Assembly (NCBI GenBank): GCA_016714445.1
Contig: JADJNF010000009.1
Span: 744,001 to 808,000, forward strand
Reading direction: 5' to 3'
Source: Saprospiraceae bacterium
GTDB taxonomy: Bacteria > Bacteroidota > Bacteroidia > Chitinophagales > Saprospiraceae
Length of the DNA: 64,000 bases
The notes below the pieces were generated by a model. That model was not told where the DNA came from, made no database searches, and was given only the letters and a program-made list of their open reading frames with translations. Positions 7,724-17,755 of the stretch are shown piece by piece. Every line of letters begins with the position of its first letter. The stretch's first letter is position 1. Position numbers and translations under genes: made by a program.

Positions 7724-8322
7724 TATTTTTTATATTTGTCATGCAAATTTTTATTTTCCCCGATCAATTCCAGTACTTTTTGAAGACGGTCCTTTCTGGT
7801 AGTATCCCGTTTAGCTTCAGATATGTATTCTGCAAATTCTCTTTGACTGGAAGGAGAAAAAAGTAACCACTTCTCATATAAACCGGCATCTGCATCTAAG
7901 GTTGATTGTAATAATTGGGGTAGTATAACAACTTTATCTTTTGCTGTTGCAACAATCTTTTTTCCGATTCTAAAATTTTCAATAGATTCAAAAATATATT
8001 CGCGAATTGGTGCATTCAGTATCTCATTTTTGGAGAAGAATCGCCATTGTCTCATGGCTTTGGTTTTACCTTCCTGCGCATTCATCAGAAATTGCTGTTT
8101 GTCATCAAGGAGTCCTCCCTGAAAAAACCAAATACCGGTATAACTTTTAAATGCAGCAAGACCGACCACATTATTTTGTTGCCACTGATAACATGGGCCA
8201 CCCCATTTGATTGTTTCAGTCAAGCCTGTGGATAAAACAATTTCCCTGAGTAAAGTTACTTCTTCTCTCCAAATTTGAAGATGACCGATATATTCATCTA
8301 CCGAAGTTAATTTGCTACTCAT
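7723..8322 (-). CDS. DUF1801/YdeI (OmpD-associated) family protein
   Basis: This 199-aa protein has an N-terminal DUF1801-like fold with ETIKWGGPCYQWQQNNVVG and FKSYTGIWFFQGGLLDD. Its C-terminal helical segment, SPSSQREFAEYISEAKRDTT, is the YdeI/OmpD-associated motif also seen in its downstream partner. The pair is translationally coupled by the one-base overlap at 7723. A -7 box reading TATTTTTG lies 20-27 bases upstream of the start. Family placement is solid, but the cellular role is not established. Confidence 0.85.
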   Translation of the reverse strand: MSSKLTSVDEYIGHLQIWREEVTLLREIVLSTGLTETIKWGGPCYQWQQNNVVGLAAFKSYTGIWFFQGGLLDDKQQFLMNAQEGKTKAMRQWRFFSKNEILNAPIREYIFESIENFRIGKKIVATAKDKVVILPQLLQSTLDADAGLYEKWLLFSPSSQREFAEYISEAKRDTTRKDRLQKVLELIGENKNLHDKYKK

Positions 8323-8341
8323 GATATTTTAATTTATATGA

Positions 8342-8349
8342 CAAAAATA
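8342..8349 (-). promoter_or_regulatory. -7 box for the YdeI-type gene pair
   Basis: The minus strand reads TATTTTTG (TAnnTTTG), about 20 bases upstream of the start at 8322. Confidence 0.4.
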
Positions 8350-8390
8350 TGCTTTATCCATTAATTAATATCCGGTACCGAGGCTAAAAT

Positions 8391-8660
8391 TTATTGCCTC
8401 AACTTCCTTCTGTTTCTCCTATACTGATCAATCAATACCACTAATATAAAAGCAGGCAACATCATTTTTGGGATATGTGATGAATTTCCGGCAAAATAAG
8501 CGGATAAACAGATTGCAATGATAGCTAAAAAACATACTACAATACCTATTAAAATAAGTGTATTATTCGGTCGCACTGCAGGCCTGAATCTGTTTCTTAC
8601 ACCATTAATTATGGTGAGCATCAATACCATAACGGCGAGAGCGCTTAGAAATATTTTCAT
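8391..8660 (-). CDS. Small membrane protein of unknown function
   Basis: This 89-aa protein is largely hydrophobic, with helices near 2-20, 29-53 and 60-76 and a strongly basic tail ending RRNRRKLRQ. It begins six bases after the stop of the MscS gene on the same strand, so the two are probably co-transcribed. I do not recognise a family. It could be an accessory of the channel, but nothing in the sequence proves this. Confidence 0.6.
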   Translation of the reverse strand: MKIFLSALAVMVLMLTIINGVRNRFRPAVRPNNTLILIGIVVCFLAIIAICLSAYFAGNSSHIPKMMLPAFILVVLIDQYRRNRRKLRQ

Positions 8661-8666
8661 ATTGAT

Positions 8667-9989
8667 TTAAGATATTGCCTCTTGACGCATCCACAAATCT
8701 CTTTGAGGAAATGGTATATTAATATTATTGATTCTGAATAGTTTTTCAATTTCAAACCTGACCGCACTTTTTATATTTTCAGCTACCATCACCTGATTAG
8801 AAAAAAAATACAGATTGAATACCAAACCATTATCACCAAAATCATTGAGTCTTACGAACGATTCAGGGGTCTTGAGCACATCGTCTACGGTGTTGGCTGC
8901 TTTTAGTAATAATTCGCTGACCAAAGATGTATCTGTTCCATAAGCAACAGCAATACCAATATCAAACCTTACAATATTATCATAATGGGTCCAGTTGATC
9001 ACCGACTGATTGACCAGTTTACTATTTGGTACCAGCATAGATACACTATTTCGGGTTTCTATTCTGGATGCCCTGAGCCCTATTTTCAATACCCGTCCGA
9101 CCTGACCATCTATCTCCAGTATATCACCCACCATTACCGATCGTTCAAACAACAAAACCAGTCCGGAAAAAAAATCATTGAAGGTTTGCTGCAATCCCAA
9201 TCCTATCCCTACCAGCAATGCGGCAGCTCCTCCATATACAATGCTCATATCAGAAACCAGCCTGTCCAGAGCAAAAAGGAAAGCGATAATGTACACCACA
9301 TACATGACCAGCTGATTGATAGCGTATTGAATACCCTCATCCATCTGATTACTCTGATACATTCTGTACAATGTCACTTGAGTAACAAACCAAACTATGA
9401 CTCTGGCGATCAGGATGATCATCACAGCGATCATAATATCCGAAATAAAAATAGTAAATATATCACCTTTTATTTCCCTTTGAATCAGCACCACGTCGAG
9501 ATTTAGTCGCTTCAAAAGAACCTGTAAGATGTAAATATATACAATGTATCTTACTAGTTTTGTAGCTTTAGTTTCACTATGTTTATTTTGTTCAAAAGAT
9601 GTTCGAACAGGTATTTCTCTTTTTCTATATTTATTTCTGATGACCAAATGGCTGATAATCCAATCGAACAATAATGCAAGACTGAAAAGACTCATTATCT
9701 CAGCAACATGATTGATGGTGACATCAAACCCATTGATATTAAACAAAATGATGTCAAAATTTAATAACCGCAAAATGACCAGGACAACTAAAAAGGCAAC
9801 AGACATGCCTAATCTGGTGATAAATCCGCCATTGTTGTATGCAGGAATTTTATTGCCTGTCTCATTGGAAAATGCATATTTACTCACTTTTGCAAATACT
9901 AATATTCCTGCAAATATCACCCCAATACAAAGCAAAACCTGCAATAAGGTTACATCAAAACCAGAAATAGTAAATAGTACGTTTTCCAT
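8667..9989 (-). CDS. MscS family mechanosensitive ion channel
   Basis: From the ATG at 9989 this is a 440-aa protein. It has an N-terminal set of membrane helices and then the MscS pore helix and beta domain: AAALLVGIGLGLQQTFNDFF, LFERSVMVGDILEIDGQVG, then IETRNSVSMLVPNSKLVNQ. It is an inner-membrane channel that opens under membrane tension to release solutes during osmotic downshock. An upstream ATG at 10076 exists, but the -7 box at 10010-10017 lies inside that extension, so 9989 is the better start. It is divergent from the methyltransferase gene. Confidence 0.92.
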   Translation of the reverse strand: MENVLFTISGFDVTLLQVLLCIGVIFAGILVFAKVSKYAFSNETGNKIPAYNNGGFITRLGMSVAFLVVLVILRLLNFDIILFNINGFDVTINHVAEIMSLFSLALLFDWIISHLVIRNKYRKREIPVRTSFEQNKHSETKATKLVRYIVYIYILQVLLKRLNLDVVLIQREIKGDIFTIFISDIMIAVMIILIARVIVWFVTQVTLYRMYQSNQMDEGIQYAINQLVMYVVYIIAFLFALDRLVSDMSIVYGGAAALLVGIGLGLQQTFNDFFSGLVLLFERSVMVGDILEIDGQVGRVLKIGLRASRIETRNSVSMLVPNSKLVNQSVINWTHYDNIVRFDIGIAVAYGTDTSLVSELLLKAANTVDDVLKTPESFVRLNDFGDNGLVFNLYFFSNQVMVAENIKSAVRFEIEKLFRINNINIPFPQRDLWMRQEAIS

Positions 9990-10009
9990 AAATGGATGAA
10001 TTTTTGCTG

Positions 10010-10017
10010 CAAAAGTA
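10010..10017 (-). promoter_or_regulatory. -7 box for the MscS gene
   Basis: The minus strand reads TACTTTTG (TAnnTTTG), 21 bases upstream of the ATG at 9989. Its position argues against the longer reading frame starting at 10076. Confidence 0.5.
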
Positions 10018-10060
10018 ATGGATTTTACTTCATTACCGAAAGTAATTCTATCAAGATACG

Positions 10061-10068
10061 TACATTTG
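10061..10068 (+). promoter_or_regulatory. -7 box for the methyltransferase gene
   Basis: TACATTTG lies 19 bases before the ATG at 10087 and downstream of the alternative ATG at 10018. This supports the shorter protein. Confidence 0.5.
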
Positions 10069-10086
10069 CCAATCAAAGTCCATTAT

Positions 10087-11250
10087 ATGTCCTCATCGAA
10101 TGAAAATAAATCCAGGTTTATATCCGAAGTTGAAAAGTCAGTAAATCTTGGAAAATCATTTAAAATAACCTTTTCCAAACAAAGACATCAAAATAAAGAA
10201 GTCGTCAACGTCTACCTGAAACCTGTGACCATCCGGCATGAATTACATTATTCACTTACGTACAGATACAGGACCAGGGACGAGGTAAAAAACTATGCTC
10301 CCGGACAGATCATGGATGTATTGGATCATCTTTTGGGTAATATGTTTTTTAATGCAGTGTTGTTTTTTGATGACATAGAACTGACTTTATTGCAGAATAA
10401 AAAAGAAAAGTCCACACTTATTACAAAAAAACTAACAAAGGAAGTCAGCATCGAAGCTACCCATGACCAGGAAAAAGAAAGATGGATTGCTCAGGACAAA
10501 ATCTGGCTGCAGGAATTGGGTTTGGCGGGGAAAGATGGAAAAATATTTGACAAATCACAGGATAAGTACAGGCAGATCAACAAATATATAGAAATCGTAG
10601 ATCACCTTATCAGGGATTTTCCAACAGACAAAATGATTACAATAGCCGATATGGGTAGCGGCAAAGGATATCTTACTTTTGCGCTTTATGATCATCTCGT
10701 CAACAATAAAAAAATGCGGGTCAGAATGACAGGCTACGAATTGAGAGAAGACATAGTAGCACTTTGTTATACCGTTGCCATGAAATGCGGATTTGTTGGG
10801 CTCAATTTTCAGAAAAAAAGTATCGATGAAGCCCATGTAGCAGATACTGACATGGTCATTGCACTTCATGCATGTGATATAGCTACAGACATGGCTATAG
10901 CAAAAGGGATACAAGCGCAAGCCAGATATATCGTAGTTTCACCATGCTGTCACAAACAGATCAGAAGTGTCATGAAACACAACAACGCGCTGTCTCCAAT
11001 ATTAAAAAATGGTATTCTTGAAGAAAGACAGGCTGAAATCATCACCGATGGAATCAGGGCGCTCCTTATGGAAGCAAATGGATACAAATCGCAGGTATTT
11101 GAGTTTATATCATCTGAACATACCGGAAAAAATCTCATGATTACGGGAGTAAAATCAACATCCGATGAAACTGCCTTGCAAAAAGTAGAGGAAATAAAAA
11201 AGTGGTTTGGCATTGAGTACCATTATCTGGAAAAACTTTTGGTGAAATAA
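10087..11250 (+). CDS. Class I SAM-dependent methyltransferase (Methyltransf_32-like)
   Basis: From the ATG at 10087 this is a 387-aa protein. A lysine-rich N-terminal region of about 150 residues precedes a Rossmann methyltransferase domain. SAM-binding motif I is IADMGSGKGYLTFAL (about 185-199). HACDIATD (about 261-268) and SPCCHKQIR (about 285-293) are characteristic of the Methyltransf_32 family, which includes RNA-modifying and glutathione-transferase-like eukaryotic members. An upstream ATG at 10018 would add 23 residues but precedes the likely promoter. The target is probably RNA, but this is inferred. Confidence 0.83.
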   Translation: MSSSNENKSRFISEVEKSVNLGKSFKITFSKQRHQNKEVVNVYLKPVTIRHELHYSLTYRYRTRDEVKNYAPGQIMDVLDHLLGNMFFNAVLFFDDIELTLLQNKKEKSTLITKKLTKEVSIEATHDQEKERWIAQDKIWLQELGLAGKDGKIFDKSQDKYRQINKYIEIVDHLIRDFPTDKMITIADMGSGKGYLTFALYDHLVNNKKMRVRMTGYELREDIVALCYTVAMKCGFVGLNFQKKSIDEAHVADTDMVIALHACDIATDMAIAKGIQAQARYIVVSPCCHKQIRSVMKHNNALSPILKNGILEERQAEIITDGIRALLMEANGYKSQVFEFISSEHTGKNLMITGVKSTSDETALQKVEEIKKWFGIEYHYLEKLLVK

Positions 11251-11470
11251 CGCCGGTTTCGAAGGTTTATACCGGGTGTTCTGTTAGCTTTTGTAATTAT
11301 ACCCAAGAACATAAAGAACTACCAATTACGACCAGGTGATATTTTTTTCTTTGTGAAACTTATTTTCTTTGAGTCTTAGTGGCGTTGTTTTTTTTGACTC
11401 TTGGGATTGGGCTTAAGCAGAGGAGAATGTTAATGCAACTGTCGATATGAAATTTTAAAACGTACTTCGA

Positions 11471-12013
11471 TCACCAACCCCGATATTTCGGTGGTTTAAT
11501 ACCCTGTAACCTGAGATATACCAAAAGTTGTCCCCTGTGATGTGTTGCATGGTCGTGCATGAGGTATATGATTTGACGCACTGTCTTTGGTCCTGCAAAA
11601 AAATCTTTACTTTTATTGAGATTGGTCATATCCATCTTTTTTAAAGCATCCATAGAAAACTGATAAGATGAAGCAATCAATAATCGAATATCGACGGGAT
11701 TAAGCTTTTTTTTAAATTTTTCATCCTTGATATATTTTTCATCTTCCATAAGATAGGAAGTGGCCAACCATGTCATATTCTGTGCCATATGCTGCAATTG
11801 TTCTCCAAATGTCATTTCTTCCGGGGTAGGTCGAAAATCATATAAGGAATCAGGCATCATATTGGCTACTTCCAGGGTATATTCCATGGAATTTTGCCAT
11901 TTTGTGATATGTTCTTCCAGTAAAAAAACACCCTGAGCACTGATAAAATGGAGACTGCTAAAAAACAGCACCAACATTACCTGAAACTTAAAACCAAATT
12001 TTGAAAAGTTCAT
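11471..12013 (-). CDS. DinB-family metal-binding protein with signal peptide
   Basis: From M at 12013 this is a 180-aa secreted protein. The signal peptide covers FSKFGFKFQVMLVLFFSSLH and ends near ISAQ. A four-helix DinB domain follows, with three putative metal-ligand sites: EEHITKWQNS, GEQLQHMAQNM and LMHDHATHHRGQL. The family includes bacillithiol-type transferases and many uncharacterised proteins; export from the cytoplasm is unusual. The start at 12013 is chosen because the -7 box at 12034-12041 lies inside the longer frame that begins at 12055. Confidence 0.85.
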   Translation of the reverse strand: MNFSKFGFKFQVMLVLFFSSLHFISAQGVFLLEEHITKWQNSMEYTLEVANMMPDSLYDFRPTPEEMTFGEQLQHMAQNMTWLATSYLMEDEKYIKDEKFKKKLNPVDIRLLIASSYQFSMDALKKMDMTNLNKSKDFFAGPKTVRQIIYLMHDHATHHRGQLLVYLRLQGIKPPKYRGW

Positions 12014-12033
12014 TTTTGAAAATTCTATGAATT

Positions 12034-12041
12034 CAAATATA
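12034..12041 (-). promoter_or_regulatory. -7 box for the DinB gene
   Basis: The minus strand reads TATATTTG (TAnnTTTG), 21 bases upstream of the ATG at 12013. Confidence 0.5.
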
Positions 12042-12055
12042 AAGCAGTATAACAT

Positions 12056-12442
12056 TACACTTTCTTATAAAGTTGGAAAAACGTTATAATTTAAAAGCAT
12101 TTTGGAAATTTCTACGGAAGCTTTAAATTATCATCTGAAAATAACATGTTAAATAGATTGAAACTTTTTAAATCTACATCATAAAAGTTAGGGATTTGAA
12201 AAAAAATGGTGTCATATATCAGTTGTGGATGCGATCTATGATTCCATTGCGAAAAGTATATTTTGCCAATAAAGCACAAAAAAACAATGAAATATTTATA
12301 TCAGACCGTTGCTCATCCTTTTTTTGTGAACCTCGGTAAACTGGAACCTTTGTGACATTGCTTTATTTTAAAATTTTCAGAGCAGACTCAACTATTGTAC
12401 CATTGTAATACAAAAAATTAAACACATTAAAATAATATTATA
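12056..12442. other. Intergenic stretch without a recognised gene
   Basis: This AT-rich divergent spacer lies between the DinB gene and the large secreted-protein gene. I see no open frame of coding character and no repeat. Only the promoters at either end are supported. Confidence 0.5.
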
Positions 12443-12450
12443 TATATTTG
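12443..12450 (+). promoter_or_regulatory. -7 box for the 1202-aa T9SS protein
   Basis: TATATTTG matches TAnnTTTG, 50 bases before the ATG at 12500. Confidence 0.5.
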
Positions 12451-12499
12451 TCATTAATTTCGAATTGAATAACCTAGTATGTAATTTAAAAATAAAATT

Positions 12500-15400
12500 A
12501 TGAATAACAAATTCTATTTTCCCTATTTTTCTATCCTAAAAAAGGCTATACCGTGTTTAATATTTTTATACTATTCAACTTTGAGTTCAGCTCAGATTAC
12601 ATCCGTCAAATATAGCCTGAAATATAATGTCGAAACAGATGTTTTTGATGGATTTTTGATAGTGGGAGGTGGTAGTGCAACCTCAGCTCCTCAAAGAACT
12701 CAGTTTAATGCAGTGTATTCAATAGTGGTGCCTACGGGAACAAAATTTCATATCTCTGAAAGATACATGCCATTACAAAGTAATCAGAATTACGCGGGAA
12801 CTGTGCCGTGTGAATGGAAAATTGCGACCAGTGTTTTGTCCCCGGAAGCAAAACCAACCAGTGATTTTTATGCTATAGTGCCTACTTTAGCTCCCGCATC
12901 ACACTATGATAATTTAAATCAGGGAGACACCATCAAACTTTTCAGCATCAAAATGGACACCATAGTAGGTTGTGCATCTAATATCCGATTATTTGAAAAT
13001 GACAGTGATCCTGATTCCAGTGCACCGGGTATGCAGGGTTCTGACTATAGTAATGGTTTCACAGTGGGAGGGATCACTCAATTGTATGCAGGCAATGTTA
13101 TACCCACGCCATCCGGATTTGCCGGGGATGACATCACCATTTGTCCCGGCAGTTCAGAAATACTGCAGGTGTCGCCCGAAGGAAACGGCGTCTGGAAATG
13201 GTTGGGTGGAAATTCGGCCGGCGGTGTTCTGGACTCCATCAGTTCTGTCATCAGCAGGATTTCTTTTGATGCCAATAATCCTACCGGTATATATTCCATC
13301 GTGTACGGCAATCAAAATTCTTATGATCTCAAATGTATCTATGTAAATAAACAAATAGCTACGATCACCGGCGATACAGTATTATGGCAAGGCTGTACTG
13401 CAGAAGTGACCGCAGAGGGTGGAGTAGGATACATTTGGAGCACAGGTGACCCAACCAAAAGCATAAATATGTTTGAACCGGGCATATATACTGTGACCGT
13501 AACAGATGCGAGTGGATGTACAGCCACTGCTTCTGTTCAGATTACTCAAAACGACCAGACAAATTTGCCGGGTGGAAATCTTTGCGTCGGGAGTCCATAC
13601 CTTTTGCCGGCTATACCCTCAGGACACTGGATTAGCACCAATCCTTCAGTAGCCACGGTAAATCCATCCGGTGTAGTAAGTCTTATTGGCCAGGGTAAGG
13701 TAAAATTTAAATTTGTAGTCAATAACTCTGACTGTGCACCGGAAACCGGAGAATTTACGGTAAATCCGAAACCTGTTGTGGCTGTCGCAGGTGCTGAAGA
13801 TATTTGTATCGGAGCGACAACCATTTTAAGCCCATCCACAGGTGGTACATGGAACACAGAAAATAGCAGTGTGGCAACAGTAACCGGTTCCGGCCTGGTA
13901 ACAGGCATAAGTTCGGGGGAAGCAACATTTATCTATACAATCACTGGTCTGGGTTGCAATTCAACTCCGGTAACCATCCGGGTTAACCCGAAACCGGAAG
14001 TAATGATTACAGGTCCATCAACCATCTGTACAGGAGGAACGACTATGTTGACACCTTCTTCAGGAGGCACGTGGAGCAGTAGTAATCCAGGGATTGCTAC
14101 CGTCACAAATAAAGGATTGGTAACAGCATTATCAGCGGGAGCAGTTACATTTATCTACACAAAAACTCAAACTGGTTGCTCTTCAGTTCCAATACTAATT
14201 ACGGTTTCGGGCCATACGATGATTTCCGTAGATAAAGATACAGTAGAGATCAACAAAACTATCAAACTTAACCACACCGGAAGTGGCATTTGGGTCAGCA
14301 GTAATCCTAATATCATTTCGATCATAAACAATTCATTTGCCAAAGGTTTGGTTTTAGGTACAACTACCATATATTTTATAGATACTATTACAGGTTGTCA
14401 GTCAAAGCTTTTTCCAATTACCGTTATAGATCCTGTTTATAAAATTATCGGCTACACTTTCAGAGATTTCAATGGCAATGGAATATTTGATTCACAGACC
14501 GATAGCCCGATTCCCAACTGCGCCATACGGATACCTTCGCTCAATAGTACTTATTATACAGATAAAACCGGGTACTACAGGATTACCATCGAACCAGGAG
14601 CGTATGATCTTATTTTTTCGGTTCCTTTTGGTCAATGGGCCAATAATTCCATTCAAAAGAACATACAAGTGGATCAGTCCCTTGAATACTTATTTGTTGG
14701 ATTTATCCCCACAATGCAGGAAGCAGATGGGTTGGTTAACATAAATGGTTCTTTTTTCAACTGCAATACTTTGGCTGATCTGGATGTATCTGTATTCAAC
14801 AACACCAGCCAGAAACAATCAGGATATCTGTCTGTAGAAATAGACAATAAGACATTTGTTACCGAAACCCAACCTTTTCCGGTAGGTGCTCAAAACAATA
14901 TATTGATATGGGAATACATCGATTTGTTGCCGGGACATACATTCACTCCAAAGATAAAACTGGACATTCCGATACCGGCAACAGAAAATGATAGTCTTGC
15001 CTTCAAAGCTTTTGCATGGAGTCAACCTGGAGATACCTTATCCCAGTTTAGTTATATTGACAAAATAAATTGTGGCATTACATCCAGTGGAATACTATCA
15101 TGGCCGGATAGACCAGGCATGGCCAACATTACTTATCGGAATGAAAATCTGGAGTATCTGATCAGATTTGAAAATGAAGGAACAAGCAAGGTTAATTTTG
15201 CAGAAGTGATGTGTCAATTGGATAAAAATATAGATGTTTCCAATATTATCATCAAAGAATCCAGCCACAACGTAAGATCCAGCTTAGTGGACGATAAGTT
15301 ATATTTTTATTTCGATACCATCAATCTGACTGGCAACAGGAGTTTTGGATCACGATCTGCTTACATTTCGTTCAGCTGCGGATTTAAAAAAGATGTACCT

Positions 15401-16108
15401 GATGGCACAGTGATATCCAATACAGCATTGGTAAGTTTTGATGGTGGCCAACCATTTTCTACCAATCAAACTATCAATACCATTGTGACTAAAGCACCGT
15501 GTTACACAAAAGATGTTTATGCAGGGATTTGCCCCGGTGATGTCTATGTTTCAGGGCAAGATATATTCTCTGTTCCGGGGACTTATTTTGTGGTTACTTC
15601 AGATAATACCGGGTGTGATAGTTTAAGTACCATTTTTCTTCAGCAGTTTTCAGCGCCTTCTGGTCAGATCACCCGAACAGGAAATAGTTTAATAGCAGAT
15701 CATTCCGGCCGTACATTTAAATGGTATGAATGTGACTCAGATGTACTACAGTTCAGTAGCACAGAACCGGAATTTACTCCAACAAAAAATGGCAGGTATT
15801 ATGCAGTTATCTCCGGAGAAGATTGTGATACCAAAACCGATTGTTTGGATTTTATTTTATCTTCAGTTGCAAATGAGATGGTGGAAAATATAAAACTTTA
15901 TCCGATTCCTGCCACAGATATATTAAATATACAAACATCTTATGATATTCGCTCCATAACTATTCAGGATATTCATGGTCATAAAAGAGAAACAAAAATA
16001 AAAAGCAACACATTGGACATAAGCAACTTAAATTCAGGTGTTTACTTCTTGTTTATTGATACTCCGGGAGGCGTGGTATCCAAAAAAATAGTAAAGATCA
16101 ACGAATAA
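12500..16108 (+). CDS. Large secreted Ig-like repeat protein with T9SS sorting domain
   Basis: This 1202-aa protein begins with a signal peptide ending near STLSSAQ. An N-terminal beta domain of about 200 residues follows. Three or more bacterial Ig-like (BIG_2-type) repeats lie at roughly 350-580, each with a pattern such as GGTWSSSNPGIATV followed by a G-x-V-T-x-x-x-x-G line. An SdrD-B-like segment (YTFRDFNGNGIFD) and a DUF11-like region precede the C-terminus. The last 75 residues form a type A T9SS sorting domain (IKLYPIPATDILNI, SGVYFLFI, SKKIVKI). It is exported across the outer membrane and probably anchored at the surface. Its ligand is unknown. Confidence 0.88.
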   Translation: MNNKFYFPYFSILKKAIPCLIFLYYSTLSSAQITSVKYSLKYNVETDVFDGFLIVGGGSATSAPQRTQFNAVYSIVVPTGTKFHISERYMPLQSNQNYAGTVPCEWKIATSVLSPEAKPTSDFYAIVPTLAPASHYDNLNQGDTIKLFSIKMDTIVGCASNIRLFENDSDPDSSAPGMQGSDYSNGFTVGGITQLYAGNVIPTPSGFAGDDITICPGSSEILQVSPEGNGVWKWLGGNSAGGVLDSISSVISRISFDANNPTGIYSIVYGNQNSYDLKCIYVNKQIATITGDTVLWQGCTAEVTAEGGVGYIWSTGDPTKSINMFEPGIYTVTVTDASGCTATASVQITQNDQTNLPGGNLCVGSPYLLPAIPSGHWISTNPSVATVNPSGVVSLIGQGKVKFKFVVNNSDCAPETGEFTVNPKPVVAVAGAEDICIGATTILSPSTGGTWNTENSSVATVTGSGLVTGISSGEATFIYTITGLGCNSTPVTIRVNPKPEVMITGPSTICTGGTTMLTPSSGGTWSSSNPGIATVTNKGLVTALSAGAVTFIYTKTQTGCSSVPILITVSGHTMISVDKDTVEINKTIKLNHTGSGIWVSSNPNIISIINNSFAKGLVLGTTTIYFIDTITGCQSKLFPITVIDPVYKIIGYTFRDFNGNGIFDSQTDSPIPNCAIRIPSLNSTYYTDKTGYYRITIEPGAYDLIFSVPFGQWANNSIQKNIQVDQSLEYLFVGFIPTMQEADGLVNINGSFFNCNTLADLDVSVFNNTSQKQSGYLSVEIDNKTFVTETQPFPVGAQNNILIWEYIDLLPGHTFTPKIKLDIPIPATENDSLAFKAFAWSQPGDTLSQFSYIDKINCGITSSGILSWPDRPGMANITYRNENLEYLIRFENEGTSKVNFAEVMCQLDKNIDVSNIIIKESSHNVRSSLVDDKLYFYFDTINLTGNRSFGSRSAYISFSCGFKKDVPDGTVISNTALVSFDGGQPFSTNQTINTIVTKAPCYTKDVYAGICPGDVYVSGQDIFSVPGTYFVVTSDNTGCDSLSTIFLQQFSAPSGQITRTGNSLIADHSGRTFKWYECDSDVLQFSSTEPEFTPTKNGRYYAVISGEDCDTKTDCLDFILSSVANEMVENIKLYPIPATDILNIQTSYDIRSITIQDIHGHKRETKIKSNTLDISNLNSGVYFLFIDTPGGVVSKKIVKINE

Positions 16109-16472
16109 ATATTGATGAGTCGTCGGAATTGCTGATTTGCTTAGTTGTTGAGTTGTCAGAATTGCTGAGTTATGGAACCGCAGAGTTGCTTATTGGCTGA
16201 CCTTTTTCGTTTGCTTTTTGTCAATCTATATCTTATAAAAATGTCACCATAGTGCACAACTTGAAAAGTAAGGCATTATGATTCAGATTTGTCATATATT
16301 TTTAAGACAGTATTCATACCGAACCAAGAATAAAAATCAATAATTCATCAAAAATCATGGCAAAGCAACGGTAATACTGCGATGTAGGTGAAACTTCCTC
16401 AAGCGGGGATATTAAAAGGCACGGGTTGCAAACTCGCGCCAACAAGGGATAAACTCGCCCAAGCCCCGTTTT
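16109..16472. other. Intergenic spacer with degenerate TTGCTGA-type repeats and a REP-like palindrome
   Basis: The first 100 bases repeat loosely around TTGCTGA, TTGTTGA and GAATTGCTGA without an open frame. A REP-like imperfect palindrome lies at 16418-16440. No gene was found. Confidence 0.5.
16418..16440. repeat. REP-like imperfect palindrome, copy A
   Basis: The sequence begins GGCACGGGTTGCAAAC and ends CTCGCGCC, reading nearly the same on both strands. Related copies lie at 17257-17275 and 18484-18505. Confidence 0.5.
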
Positions 16473-17096
16473 TTATTTACCCAGAAGAATATATTCGTTT
16501 AAAAATATTTTATAAAAATCAAGATCTGCAAATGGTATATTTTCTTCTACATATACAGAAAGTGCTTTAAGATGTGAATCAGGCACATTATCATTTGTTA
16601 ATAATTTAAAGTTTTTATGAAGATATAATTTTACTTTAAACTTAGATTGTTTAGGATCTTTATACATTTTTGAAAAAGCCAAAATTTCATTATTAATATA
16701 ATTTATAATATCTTCATCTTTATGTTTAGTTAAAAGATGGGTTTTGAAAAAAAATAAACTATCGCCTGCTGAAATAGTCTCATTAATATTATCCGGAACT
16801 TTTCCACAGTAGTTCGTCCTAATACGGGGTCTTATAAATTTAGAATTATTCAAAGGAAGAACATTTTTAAATTTTTCTTGTATCTTGTTAAAATCTAAAC
16901 TACTAGTTGTTTTGTTTATCACAAGAAAATAAAACTCAATACTGTTATAATCATCCATTGCATATTTTGGCTCTAGATCGGCATAAGCTTGATACAATAT
17001 TACATCAATGGAATTCACATTGTTGCAACTCATAATTCCAATAAATACGAATGATGAAAAAAGCAAATTTTTAGTAGTTATAATTAGATTTATCAT
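16473..17096 (-). CDS. Hypothetical lipoprotein
   Basis: From the ATG at 17096 this is a 207-aa protein. It has a signal peptide and a plausible lipobox, FIGIMSC (Cys24), followed by an Asn-rich linker. The mature part is rich in Lys, Asn and Phe with no family I recognise. The longer frame starting at 17162 would put 22 residues before the signal peptide and is unlikely. The gene stands alone between intergenic regions carrying REP-like elements, and its low GC fits a recently acquired or fast-evolving gene. Confidence 0.6.
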   Translation of the reverse strand: MINLIITTKNLLFSSFVFIGIMSCNNVNSIDVILYQAYADLEPKYAMDDYNSIEFYFLVINKTTSSLDFNKIQEKFKNVLPLNNSKFIRPRIRTNYCGKVPDNINETISAGDSLFFFKTHLLTKHKDEDIINYINNEILAFSKMYKDPKQSKFKVKLYLHKNFKLLTNDNVPDSHLKALSVYVEENIPFADLDFYKIFLNEYILLGK

Positions 17097-17162
17097 TTTA
17101 TAAAGTTTGCAAATTTGTATTATAAATAAGTTTGCTATTAAATGGCACCACCCAATGGTCAC

Positions 17163-17755
17163 AGTTTCTAGCTGCAGTCAATTTAGGCCTCTCAAACCAT
17201 GCCCAGTCCTTATAAATACAACCCTATATTTTACTAATCTACAAGTCCTTGTTTTTGCAAGTTTGTAACTTGTGCGTTAAACAGTAACTGCGAACCTATA
17301 TTTTAAGAAAATAGTATTTCATTATCAAATATAAATAATGCCAATGAGATTATCTGACTCTAATATTTCAAATTTAACAAAACTTCCTCATGTCCAAAAG
17401 TAAGAGTGAAACCAAAAATATAATCCAAACCATCAACTGTAATAGTAAATTATTGCACAGCGTTCTGATTGGTCATTTTATGAATATGCATTTATAATAT
17501 AAAATATTAAGCGAAGATACATTTTTTAAGATGAGAAGTAAACGAATAACAAATTCTAAACGTAAGAAAGTCGCATTTATCAGTCCGATGGTGTCTTGAC
17601 AAGTCTGACCCTTAGCGGTCTGATGCTTCGACCATGGTATTTCAAATTCTGGAAACGTCGTCAGTTAGCATTTGTTGACTGACAGAATGTGAACTAATTA
17701 ATACCAAGGGTTGTTATTCATTGTTAAGTTAAATGATCATTTAAAAAATTGAAAG
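17163..17755. other. Gene-free spacer with REP-like element
   Basis: No open frame of coding character was found. Copy C of the REP-like palindrome lies at 17257-17275. A segment around 17580-17640 (ATCAGTCCGATG, CTTGACAAGTCTGACC) loosely resembles 19396-19455 (ATCAATCCGATA, CTGACAAGTTCTGCC), suggesting a second diverged intergenic repeat. Confidence 0.4.
17257..17275. repeat. REP-like palindrome, copy C (inverted)
   Basis: GCAAGTTTGTAACTTGTGC is, apart from one base, the reverse complement of the core of copy B at 18484-18505. The two share GCACAAGTTACAAACT. Confidence 0.55.

Noticed and set aside
8985..9506. 173-aa plus-strand ORF opposite the mscS gene
   Set aside because: Shadow frame of the MscS coding sequence; composition is dominated by His, Gln and Ser as expected for antisense.
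11253..11275. CCGGT/ACCGG inverted repeat after the methyltransferase gene as a terminator
   Set aside because: The stem is only five pairs with a long loop and no U-tract.
16388..16570. 60-aa plus-strand ORF overlapping the REP-like palindrome
   Set aside because: It spans a repeat and runs into the opposite-strand lipoprotein gene, with no recognisable motif.
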